Below are positions 1 to 6,179 of a DNA stretch of 7,439 nt, piece by piece. The stretch is from the NCBI GenBank assembly GCA_020024475.1, contig JAHHTS010000103.1:1-7439 (forward strand), in the 5' to 3' direction. Source of the stretch: Oscillospiraceae bacterium. GTDB lineage: Bacteria; Bacillota; Clostridia; Oscillospirales; Ruminococcaceae. Numbering within the stretch: position 1 is the stretch's first letter; each line of letters begins with the position of its first letter. The notes beneath the pieces are model-generated. The model was not told where the DNA came from, did no database searches, and saw only the letters and a list, made by a program, of their open reading frames with translations. The translations under genes were made by a program, and so were the position numbers.

Positions 1-1
1 T

Positions 2-148
2 CCCATAAAACCTGGTGAAACTGGAGAAATACGAATTGTATTTAAGCCAAATTCGCTGGGCACATTTTTGAAAACAATAGAGGTATATTGTAATACACTT
101 GAGCGAGTTGTAAATTTAAAACTACGTGGTACTGTAAAAGAAAGCTGA
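2..148 (+). CDS. DUF1573 domain protein, C-terminal end (partial)
   Basis: This is the last 48 codons of a gene that begins before the window; the open frame enters at base 2 and stops at TGA 146-148. The visible residues include PIKPGETGEI, then IVFKPNSLG and a final VNLKLRGTVKE. This is the usual end of a DUF1573 domain, an Ig-like beta-sandwich common in exported Bacteroidales proteins, where a 'P..PGE.G.I.V.F' strand pair is followed by a 'L.L.G.V' last strand. The molecular role of the family is not established. It lies 54 bases upstream of the thioredoxin-like gene on the same strand, so the two are probably co-transcribed with the propeller lipoprotein that follows. The assignment rests on a short fragment, but the motif is characteristic. 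Confidence 0.8.
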   Translation, partial: PIKPGETGEIRIVFKPNSLGTFLKTIEVYCNTLERVVNLKLRGTVKES

Positions 149-202
149 TTTTTAAGTGTTAGTACAAAATATAAATGGATGTCCCTAAAAACCAAATATT
201 TA

Positions 203-706
203 ATGAAAAAGATTTTTTATTTGATAATAGTTATTGCCATAAGTGGGCTTGTTGTGATTAATCTTAGCTGTTTGGAAAAGCGGAAATGCTTAAAAACAAT
301 GCAAAATGATTATTCATTTATCATTGGCAAAAAAATAGACTTCACTACCATTGATACAACACAGCATAATCTTGAAGATACCTCTACTTATATACTAAGC
401 ATTATTACCCCTACATGCGAGGACTGCTATGTAAAAATAAACAAGTGGAGTCATCTTGTAGACGAAAATCAACATCTCAAAGTTATTTTTGTAGTAACAG
501 GCGATGAATTTGAGCGATTGGATGAGATTGTAAAAGAAAAGAAAGATTTGCATTTTTTGTTTGACTATGATAGTGTGTTTCAAAAAAAGAATCCACATAT
601 ATTGCTTAGTCAAACTTATTTGATTGAGAATAATACTATTATTTTATGTGGCGAACCTTTACAGAACAAAATGGTGATGAATATTTTTATGGATTATATA
701 AAATAA
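203..706 (+). CDS. Membrane-anchored thioredoxin-like protein with CxxC motif
   Basis: The start at 203 is preferred because it gives a clean export signal: MKK followed by a hydrophobic stretch to about residue 22. An in-frame ATG at 179 adds eight residues (numbering below is from that longer form). A cysteine at residue 31 follows NLS, a poor lipobox, so the protein could be a lipoprotein or simply membrane-anchored. The rest looks like a thioredoxin fold: beta strand YILSII, then TPTCEDC with C80 and C83, a helix, strand KVIFVVTGD (101-109), and strand QTYLIENNTII. The cis-proline normally found just before the 'TYLI' strand is not evident (it reads LLSQTYLIE), so disulfide chemistry is uncertain. 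Bacteroidales often place such proteins beside DUF1573 and propeller lipoprotein genes, as here: the propeller starts six bases after the stop. It probably acts on the periplasmic side of a membrane; its substrate is unknown. Confidence 0.7.
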   Translation: MKKIFYLIIVIAISGLVVINLSCLEKRKCLKTMQNDYSFIIGKKIDFTTIDTTQHNLEDTSTYILSIITPTCEDCYVKINKWSHLVDENQHLKVIFVVTGDEFERLDEIVKEKKDLHFLFDYDSVFQKKNPHILLSQTYLIENNTIILCGEPLQNKMVMNIFMDYIK

Positions 707-712
707 GAAAAC

Positions 713-1801
713 ATGAAATACTTACAATTATTTGTTTTTATTCTATCACTAGTAGCATGTGACAATAACAAAGTTAAATATCATTGTCAGGTGATAGAAA
801 ACAGTAAATTTGAGATGTTTCCTGCTATGATGCTGGTGGCAGAAGAGTTCGTGCTAGATGATTCGACACTGCTTGAGCCTTTTCGTTTGTGGATACAGGA
901 TTCATTGTTGGTTGTTTTTGACTATCCGGTAGGAGATAATCGCTTTTTAAAATACTATTCACTGAATTCAGGGAAGTTGTTACGTAGTTTTGGTACCATA
1001 GGACGAGGTCCCAATGAATATCTGACACCGGAAGTTCATTGGGATACGGATAACACTTTTTTGTTGACAGAGAAATTGAGATATTCCGTATTAAATAACG
1101 ATAGTTTATTGCATAGCACTACCTATCAACCAATAAAGCAAAATGTTCAGGCTGGAATAATCGCAGCCTCTGCTGTCTATTTGCTGAATGATTCTCTTAT
1201 GCTGATTCATTCTAATATGTCTGACGAGCAATTCTCTATAAACAATAGGATTACAGGGGAATATATAACAAAATACACCAATTATCCTTGTTTTGTTTCT
1301 GATGCTAGAATGAATGATTTTATCTCGAATTCCAATGTCTACTTTGCTTATTATTTATTGAGACCGAGGAGTAAGGATTCTCTTGCCATTGTGTATAAAC
1401 GCTTTCCTGTTGTAGATATTGTTGCGTTGAAAGATTTCAGCACAAAGCGAATCCAGTTTCCTATTGACAAAGACGTAAACCATGTACAGGTTATGGATAA
1501 ATTAAATGCCCGTATAGATAATAAGGTAATATATTATACAAGTTTTTATAGCACTGAGAATTATTTTTATCTGTTGTATAATCCTATTCCTACAATGCGA
1601 GACCCTAAATATGTTAAAAGTTTTGAAATTCAACAGTTTAACTGGCAGGGTGATTTAATGATGCGGTACAAAATGGATAGGTCTATTAGGGAATTTTGTG
1701 TAGATGAAAAAGAACAAAAAATTTATGCTACAAGTGTAGGTAATAATGAAGATTTCTCTGTAAAAATTTGGACGTATGATATGAAGAAAAATTTGCGATA
1801 A
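713..1801 (+). CDS. BF3164/TolB-like six-bladed beta-propeller lipoprotein
   Basis: This 362-residue protein begins with a lipoprotein signal: a hydrophobic stretch followed by SLVAC, with C16 as the likely lipidated residue. The body resembles the Bacteroidales BF3164-type family (TolB-like, six-bladed propeller). Seen directly are a first blade with DSLLVVFDYP (63-72), the family-like GTIGRGPNEY (94-103), repeated short strands ending in aromatic or aspartate turns, and a closing blade with FNWQGDL near residue 309 followed by a 'FCVDEKEQKIYA' strand pair. The length is about right for a complete copy. It follows the thioredoxin-like gene by six bases, so they form one transcription unit. 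The protein should sit lipid-anchored in the envelope. The ligand and role of this family are not established; a link to the nearby NVEALA peptides is inferred from their repeated proximity. Confidence 0.8.
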   Translation: MKYLQLFVFILSLVACDNNKVKYHCQVIENSKFEMFPAMMLVAEEFVLDDSTLLEPFRLWIQDSLLVVFDYPVGDNRFLKYYSLNSGKLLRSFGTIGRGPNEYLTPEVHWDTDNTFLLTEKLRYSVLNNDSLLHSTTYQPIKQNVQAGIIAASAVYLLNDSLMLIHSNMSDEQFSINNRITGEYITKYTNYPCFVSDARMNDFISNSNVYFAYYLLRPRSKDSLAIVYKRFPVVDIVALKDFSTKRIQFPIDKDVNHVQVMDKLNARIDNKVIYYTSFYSTENYFYLLYNPIPTMRDPKYVKSFEIQQFNWQGDLMMRYKMDRSIREFCVDEKEQKIYATSVGNNEDFSVKIWTYDMKKNLR

Positions 1802-1996
1802 ATAAATATAATGTTTAATGCGAAGAGTCAAATAGAAAGGTTACGCTTCTGTGTATATATTTCGACACACACTCTTCTTAGCTAAAGAAAAGGAGGTCAT
1901 TATGTAAAAATTAAAGAAAGATTTTATAATAATAAAATGCAAGGCGCATCGTATGAATTTATATTAAAAATAGCACAACAATTAAATCAAATAATT
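1802..1996 (+). promoter_or_regulatory. 195-base intergenic region before the NVEALA gene
   Basis: This non-coding stretch separates the propeller gene from the NVEALA peptide gene. It contains a nested stem-loop: GAAGAGT (1822-1828) pairs with ACTCTTC (1871-1877), and TGTGT (1850-1854) pairs with ACACA (1865-1869) inside it. Just downstream is AGGAGGT (1891-1897) placed five bases before an ATG that is directly followed by TAA (1902-1907). A possible Bacteroides -7 element, TATATTTC (1856-1863, consensus TAnnTTTG), has no convincing -33 TTTG partner. The region could be a leader, an attenuator or an own promoter for the peptide gene; the sequence alone does not decide. Confidence 0.4.
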
Positions 1997-2290
1997 ATGA
2001 AGAAAAAATTATTCGTATTTGGAGGAAGCTTGTTATTTGCCCTATTCACGATTATAAATGTAAATATGGAAAGAAGGAATAAATCCTTTATGACAACTAT
2101 TTTGTCTAATATAGAAGCATATGCAAGTTCCTCTGAAGGAGAGATGGGAGGACGTAAATGTGGAAGAGCTGCTTATACTTGGACTGTAGTGGATGAAAGT
2201 GTCTCACCGGAAAAAATAGAACATTTTGTGCAATGTGTGAAAGGGTGTCCAGATAAAAGAGGAGTTGATCCTCTATTTCAAAATTGTTAA
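1997..2290 (+). CDS. NVEALA-family exported peptide, 97 residues
   Basis: The start at 1997 is chosen because it begins MKKK and leads straight into a hydrophobic segment (residues 5-21); an in-frame ATG at 1937 would add 20 non-hydrophobic residues. After the hydrophobic segment comes INVN, then ILSNIEAYA (35-43) and SSSEGEMGG (44-52). This matches the Bacteroidales NVEALA pattern, in which an 'NVN' exit from the membrane segment precedes an 'NVEALA' box and a Gly/Glu-rich stretch; here the box reads NIEAYA. The distal part (53-97) has four cysteines, C55, C80, C84 and C97, the last being the final residue, so one or two disulfides are possible. The family's function is unknown; such peptides are usually found near propeller lipoproteins, as here. 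A strong hairpin terminator follows directly. Confidence 0.8.
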   Translation: MKKKLFVFGGSLLFALFTIINVNMERRNKSFMTTILSNIEAYASSSEGEMGGRKCGRAAYTWTVVDESVSPEKIEHFVQCVKGCPDKRGVDPLFQNC

Positions 2291-2295
2291 ATCTA

Positions 2296-2345
2296 TATAC
2301 GAGAGAGGGGTTAATCCCCTTCCTCTTTGTATAACTAATATTTTT
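2296..2345 (+). terminator. Hairpin terminator after the NVEALA gene
   Basis: A long imperfect stem begins six bases after the stop codon. TATAC (2296-2300) pairs with GTATA (2329-2333), GAGAG (2301-2305) pairs with CTCTT (2323-2327, one G-U), and AGGGG (2306-2310) pairs with CCCCT (2316-2320) around the loop TTAAT, with small bulges on the right arm. A run of five T's lies at 2341-2345, about seven bases beyond the stem. The gene on the other strand ends at 2386, so the structure may stop transcription from both sides. Confidence 0.7.
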
Positions 2346-2385
2346 AAGCATCCTTACTTCTAAGATAAAAGAGATGTTCATGTAT

Positions 2386-3603
2386 TTACCAAATTAATTC
2401 ATCTAGAGCAAGAATATAAATAATGAATTCGACTGTATTAAGAGAGAGGGCAACCTGTGTCTTGTGCCCTTCTGCCATTGAAACCGTTTCTGCTTTCCCT
2501 TGCTTCTTGTCTGGATTCCAACGGTAAAAACGAGGACGGTTTTCCTGGGTATCAAATCTGACATAGGCACTGAATGGTTGTCTGGCTTTGTCGGTCATGT
2601 TCCTGATGTAGAGTGTCCGTCCTTTGTTCAGTGCCTGCTGCTGTTTTTCGGACAGCTCCACACCACAGATTTTGGAAGAGATTCCTTGTTGCTGTCGGGT
2701 ACGGATATTTTGCGCTTCGCTGAATTTTACACTATCGGCAAATTTGAATTCAATACCCCGTTTTTCAGCATTTATTTGAAGGGTTGCATCGAATGTTTTG
2801 CCGCTTTTAGCCTGCATGCCTTCTACGGTGATGGCTTTCCCATTGGCAAGATCTTCCTGCTGCTGTTGGGAAAGAGTCACACCTTTGATTTCTGTCGGAA
2901 TCCGGACACGATTGCTTTTAAGGGCTACCAGTTCGTTGGTCAGCGGATCAATGGATACGAATGCCTGGAACGGTTCTCCGTTCTTTGGGGTGACTTCTGC
3001 TATCCTTCTGAGATTGCCTGTCGTAAGAAGATTGGTTTTGTCCTCTCCGGTGAATTGCACTCCCATAAAAGGATAATCAAGTTTGGGCTCCTTACGGATA
3101 GTGTGTATGGCAAGGGTTAGATTTCCTTCTGCATTTTCGCGGAAAGCAAGACGTGCTTCTGTATATATTGTCCTGTCTCCGAAAGGTATGGTTATCGGAA
3201 CCAGGTTGCTCTTGCCCCAACTGAGCATTTTTTCAAGATTGCCAGAATCAAGAAGTTGTTCCCGGCTCAATCCGATTGCGGACAGTTCCTCCCAGTCTAT
3301 ACGGGTCTCGTCAACCTTGCCGAGTTGCTCTTTGAGTGAATATTCTTCAAGGTTTACCTGCATCAGCTTGATGGTATCCTCGTTCTCTTCCGGCTTTTGA
3401 AGCATTTCCCATAATACATTGACAGAGGCTTCCACCTTGTCTGCCACTATCCTGTAAAGTCCGAAATGGAAAGGGTCTTTGAATTGCTTGCTGAGATTTT
3501 CAATAAAATTCTTGAAAAGGCTGTCATTCTTACGGAACTTCATGAAATGTCTGGAATTGGCATCAAGGGGTTCTACCGTTTTAATGTTGCCTTGTGAATC
3601 CAT
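2386..3603 (-). CDS. DUF4099/DUF3945 conjugative-element protein, degraded copy
   Basis: This open frame of 405 codons encodes a protein of the DUF4099/DUF3945 type, carried by Bacteroides conjugative transposons and related integrative elements; the exact function is not established. Seen are an N-terminal part with HFMKFRKNDSLFKNF and FKDPFHFGLYRI (20-52), a DUF4099-like segment RIDWEELSAIGLSREQL to VPITIPFGD (101-143), and DUF3945-like units: FVSIDPLTNELVAL with IPTEIKGVTLS (215-245), VEGMQAKSGKTFDATLQ (260-276), and a second weaker unit CGVELSEKQQQAL to FYRWNPDKK (313-367). The ATG at 3603 lies inside the domain: family-like sequence continues upstream, YLEEKDKKKLSVVSA, and joins another frame at about 3646, so a frameshift has split the N-terminus. 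After HKTQVA (380-385) the sequence becomes AT-rich and hydrophobic (LNTVEFIIYILALDELIW) and no longer resembles the family. It is probably a nonfunctional remnant. Confidence 0.75.
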   Translation of the reverse strand: MDSQGNIKTVEPLDANSRHFMKFRKNDSLFKNFIENLSKQFKDPFHFGLYRIVADKVEASVNVLWEMLQKPEENEDTIKLMQVNLEEYSLKEQLGKVDETRIDWEELSAIGLSREQLLDSGNLEKMLSWGKSNLVPITIPFGDRTIYTEARLAFRENAEGNLTLAIHTIRKEPKLDYPFMGVQFTGEDKTNLLTTGNLRRIAEVTPKNGEPFQAFVSIDPLTNELVALKSNRVRIPTEIKGVTLSQQQQEDLANGKAITVEGMQAKSGKTFDATLQINAEKRGIEFKFADSVKFSEAQNIRTRQQQGISSKICGVELSEKQQQALNKGRTLYIRNMTDKARQPFSAYVRFDTQENRPRFYRWNPDKKQGKAETVSMAEGHKTQVALSLNTVEFIIYILALDELIW

Positions 3604-3679
3604 GGCAGAAACTACTGACAGCTTCTTCTTGTCTTTTTCCTCCAGATACGAGGATGAAATCGTTGGTGTTTACGTCCAT
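2449..3679 (-). mobile_element. Remnant of an integrative/conjugative element
   Basis: The block between about 2449 and 3679 has more G and C and a different codon choice from the AT-rich genes on both sides, and its only gene belongs to a family typical of Bacteroides conjugative transposons. No integrase, mobilisation gene, terminal repeat or clear target duplication is visible at either edge. The boundaries are estimated from where the protein stops resembling its family (right after HKTQVA) and from the likely original start codon. Confidence 0.45.
3644..3679 (-). pseudogene. N-terminal fragment of the DUF4099/DUF3945 gene, out of frame
   Basis: An ATG at 3679 reads MDVNTNDFILV and then runs out of frame (it would stop at 3581). 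The next bases in the +1 frame read YLEEKDKKKLSVVSAMD and continue into the large frame. Joining them gives DFILV-YLEEKDKKK, a natural start for this protein. The sequence GTATCTGG at the junction would be restored to frame by adding one TA (GTATATCTGG), so loss of one TA unit is the simplest explanation; a sequencing error or an extra base elsewhere in the junction cannot be excluded. Confidence 0.6.
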
Positions 3680-3800
3680 ATCTTACATATATTTTATGAT
3701 TTGAACATCAAAAATATACGTAACTTATACACCTATTACAATTCCGATAATATTAGGCAAGATGATGGAAAATTATGGAAGTCTAAGTTGTCTTCTTAAA

Positions 3801-4487
3801 TTAAATACAAGTAACCAATTTGTAACCAACTCCAAATTCATTTTTAATATAGATTGAATGGGTTGACTTAAATTTTTTATTAAGTATACAAATATAACGA
3901 GTAAGAGATCTTTCTTTTTCAAAAGAATGAAATCCCCATAAATTTTCACACATTTCAACAGAGGGGATTGTTTCGTTAATACGAAGACAGAACAGCCAAA
4001 GAATACGGCTTTCCATGCTCTTTAGTTCTTCTTTTTTACCTTGTACAATAAGTTGATGCGTATTTTTGTTAAATGTGGTTGAAGGAGAAATATGAAATAA
4101 ACCATCATCTTTTTCCATCATACTTTTTTGCACTCTGGCAATAGCTTTGTCAATACGGGCTTTTACTTCATCTATACTACATCCTTTTACTAAATAGTCA
4201 TCGGCACCTTCATAGAGAGCGTGATTGTGATTAAGAGAACTGAGAATAATAATTGGAACTTCTCCTCCATTTTCTCGAATAAGGCGGATTAACTCATGTC
4301 CATCTTTACCTGGAATATCCATGTCAAGTAATATAAGATCCCATATCCTGTGTTGATATAAATCCCATGCTTCATTTCCATCTTTTGCTATTTCGATGGA
4401 AAACCCCGCATCTTCCAATATCTCCGAGTAAATCAGTGCAGCTGTTGCATTGTCTTCAGCATATAGTATTTTTATTTTTTTGTCCAT
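3801..4487 (-). CDS. OmpR/PhoB-type response regulator
   Basis: This 228-residue protein has a receiver domain (about 5-118) and a winged-helix DNA-binding domain (about 128-226). The receiver has the acidic pair E11-D12, the phosphorylated aspartate D55 in LILLDMDIPGKDG, the switch serine S83/S84 in IIILSS, and lysine K101 in DYLVKG. The proline usually following that lysine is replaced by glycine. The output domain shows the expected order: KKEELKSMESRILWLF helix, the ENLWGF turn, the recognition helix SLTRYICILNKKF (194-206) and the wing ending FGVGYKLV. All residues needed for phosphorylation are present. Its ATG lies inside the end of the kinase gene (16-base overlap), so the two are translationally coupled partners. 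It should bind direct-repeat operators; candidates are at 5854-5872 and 7253-7271. Confidence 0.92.
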   Translation of the reverse strand: MDKKIKILYAEDNATAALIYSEILEDAGFSIEIAKDGNEAWDLYQHRIWDLILLDMDIPGKDGHELIRLIRENGGEVPIIILSSLNHNHALYEGADDYLVKGCSIDEVKARIDKAIARVQKSMMEKDDGLFHISPSTTFNKNTHQLIVQGKKEELKSMESRILWLFCLRINETIPSVEMCENLWGFHSFEKERSLTRYICILNKKFKSTHSIYIKNEFGVGYKLVTCI

Positions 4488-5848
4488 TTTCTTATTTTAA
4501 TTGTAAATATACATCCATTTTCGGGGGTACTGTTTATTTTGATGATTCCTTTATGCAATTTAATTACGGAATAGACATAATGTAAACCAAGACCATAACC
4601 TACATTACTTTTACCGGCATCCTTTTCTGTTATTCGATAGTATTTATCAAAGATAAATTTTTGTTTTTCTTTGGGTATTCCAGGACCATCATCTATTACT
4701 TTGATTACAAGAGATTTATCTTCTTGAAAACATTTAATAGAAATAGACGGACTTTCTTTTCCATACTTGATAGCATTGTCAAGTAAATTACGGATAGCAC
4801 ATATTAGATGAAATTGTGAAGCATAGACAACAGAACTCGGCAATAAATATTGTAAATCGAAATGAATAACTTTGTTAGGATTTGCAGCCTTCTCTTCTTG
4901 AATCAAGGAGAGAAGCCCTTGTTTTAAATCAAATTCTATTTTGTCTAACTGAATGCTTGTAGATGCAAACAGTGTTTTCATGACTTCCTGCGAACCATTT
5001 TGTAGGTGTTCTATTTCCTGAAAAATAAATTGGATTTTATCCTGACCTTTTTTGTCTTCAGGGGATATTGATTTCCTTTGAAGTAGTTCTGTCATGGCTT
5101 TAACGCTATTCAAAGGAGTTTTCCAGTCATGAATAATTTTATACATCATATCTTCCTGATATTTAGACAACATCCGCATAAAACTAAATAGATAAACAAT
5201 CCCTATCATAAGAAGAATAAATAACAATGTGATAATGCATATTGTCAATAAGCTATTCCAGTTATCCTTTAAAAATATCAGAAAAGGAAAATTGTAATAT
5301 ATCTGCAAAGACTCGCCGTCAATGAAACCTAGTATATAACTTTTTGACGAAATCATATTTGATATATTTACTTGTAGACTTGGAAACCGGTCTATAACAT
5401 TATTTAAGCTGTCGCTTTTATGAATGACAAAATTGATATGCTTAGAACAAAAAGCAGCATTAGTATGTAATATACTATCTAAGTGTTTAAGCGGAGCTAA
5501 ATTGTTTATACGTAATTCATACATAGCTCTAAGCATAAGCTCTTCCTGCATTTCAGTTGAATCGGTTTTGAAGTCATACCGAACTTGATTTCTCAAGATT
5601 GTTATGGTTTGATTATCCGGATTAAACGAGACTATATTAGAGTGAAGAGGGTCGTATGAATATAGCATATCATAAGGTCGGACATATGAATCAATACTAT
5701 GACCAACTATTGAATCCATCAGTTTCTGCCATTGTAATTTTTCAGATTGATAGATTGATTTTATGGCAAAGAATTGATTTATCCATAGAATGGTAAAGAT
5801 TATAATAATAATGCCAGCTATCGGTTTGATACTATACCTTGACAACAT
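4472..5848 (-). CDS. Membrane sensor histidine kinase
   Basis: The 458-residue protein has one transmembrane segment at about 10-29 and another at about 200-222, enclosing a periplasmic domain of roughly 170 residues that I do not recognise. There is no clear HAMP domain; the second membrane helix leads quickly into the dimerisation helix. The phosphorylated histidine is H240 in IIHDWKTPLN, a variant of HELRTPL with D in place of E. The ATPase domain has the N box AIRNLLDNAIKYG (N354, N358), the G1 box VIDDGPGIP (384-392), the F box FIFDKYYR (398-405) and the G2 box VGYGLGL (416-422), so catalysis should be intact. It overlaps the response-regulator gene by 16 bases. The start at 5848 places the first membrane segment close to the N-terminus. 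It is divergent from a peptide/propeller operon, which suggests that those products are its targets, its input, or both. Confidence 0.92.
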   Translation of the reverse strand: MLSRYSIKPIAGIIIIIFTILWINQFFAIKSIYQSEKLQWQKLMDSIVGHSIDSYVRPYDMLYSYDPLHSNIVSFNPDNQTITILRNQVRYDFKTDSTEMQEELMLRAMYELRINNLAPLKHLDSILHTNAAFCSKHINFVIHKSDSLNNVIDRFPSLQVNISNMISSKSYILGFIDGESLQIYYNFPFLIFLKDNWNSLLTICIITLLFILLMIGIVYLFSFMRMLSKYQEDMMYKIIHDWKTPLNSVKAMTELLQRKSISPEDKKGQDKIQFIFQEIEHLQNGSQEVMKTLFASTSIQLDKIEFDLKQGLLSLIQEEKAANPNKVIHFDLQYLLPSSVVYASQFHLICAIRNLLDNAIKYGKESPSISIKCFQEDKSLVIKVIDDGPGIPKEKQKFIFDKYYRITEKDAGKSNVGYGLGLHYVYSVIKLHKGIIKINSTPENGCIFTIKIRKWTKK

Positions 5849-5959
5849 ATAAATTGTAACAATTTTACAATAAATGCCCCTTTTTATAATAAGAAACTAT
5901 CTTCATATTTGCATTGTAATAATTCCATTTTTTTCAACACAAAAATAATAATTAAAGTC
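5849..5959. promoter_or_regulatory. Divergent promoter region between the kinase and the NVEALA-like operon
   Basis: This 111-base gap must hold promoters for both directions. Rightward, CATATTTG (5904-5911) is one base from the Bacteroides -7 consensus TAnnTTTG; TTTT at 5881-5884 would be a weak -33 element 19 bases upstream. Leftward, TATTTTTG on the minus strand (5947-5940) matches the -7 consensus exactly but lacks a clear -33 TTTG. The candidate operator at 5854-5872 lies at the kinase end. Confidence 0.45.
5854..5872 (+). promoter_or_regulatory. Putative response-regulator operator, copy 1
   Basis: TTGTAACA (5854-5861) and TTACAATA (5865-5872) are related octamers starting 11 bases apart, about one helical turn, the layout used by OmpR/PhoB-type dimers. 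The outer parts also form a 6-base inverted repeat, TTGTAA/TTACAA. The core AACAATTTTACAA recurs exactly at 7257-7269. The site starts six bases upstream of the kinase ATG, so it could mediate autoregulation. This is inferred from sequence pattern only, in an AT-rich background. Confidence 0.35.
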
Positions 5960-6166
5960 ATGAGAAAAAAAATAACGATTACTATTTTGATTCTTTTAAG
6001 TATGCTTGTCAATTCCCGTTTAAATTTTGCAGGGAATAAATTTAGAGACCAATTAGAACAGGTTGAAATTTTATCAAATCCTGAAAACGCTTTAAGTCCT
6101 TGTGTTGCTGTTGGAGGATGGTGTTTTAGTACTGGAAGACCAACCAAAGGATTACATATAATATAA
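5960..6166 (+). CDS. NVEALA-like exported small protein, 68 residues
   Basis: The ATG at 5960 is preferred; a longer frame from a TTG at 5909 would add unlikely residues and run through the predicted promoter. The protein begins MRKKITITILILLSMLV, a typical export signal or membrane anchor (hydrophobic 5-17), followed by NSRLNFAG, a polar stretch and EQVEILSNPENALS (33-46). The last resembles the NVEALA box in two partly overlapping readings (VEIL and NPENALS). The tail has two cysteines, C48 and C55, in CVAVGGWC, which could form a small loop by disulfide. The length and architecture agree with a shorter member of the family seen at 1997-2290, but the match is looser. It is the first gene of a two-gene operon with the propeller lipoprotein 13 bases downstream. 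Function unknown. Confidence 0.7.
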   Translation: MRKKITITILILLSMLVNSRLNFAGNKFRDQLEQVEILSNPENALSPCVAVGGWCFSTGRPTKGLHII

Positions 6167-6179
6167 AACGTTTAAAGCC

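Noticed and set aside
88..113. TTGTAA repeats as a further regulator site
   Set aside because: They lie within the DUF1573 coding sequence, are 20 bases apart rather than 11, and fit the codons.
2106..2381. Minus-strand open frame opposite the NVEALA gene
   Set aside because: It crosses the terminator hairpin, has no family-like motif, and the plus strand has a recognisable peptide.
2500..3120. Long plus-strand open frame of 206 codons, and shorter ones at 2798-3076, 3083-3400 and 3479-3799
   Set aside because: They lie opposite the DUF4099/DUF3945 coding frame, have no recognisable motifs, and arise from its richer G+C composition; the minus-strand frame has clear domain motifs.
2373..3709. 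GATGTTCA (2373-2380) and TGAACATC (3702-3709) as inverted ends of the imported block
   Set aside because: Eight bases in AT-rich DNA can match by chance, the positions lie outside the estimated block edges unevenly, and no target duplication adjoins them.
3773..3958. Minus-strand frame of 61 codons at the end of the regulator gene
   Set aside because: It overlaps the DNA-binding domain in another frame and shows no coding signature.
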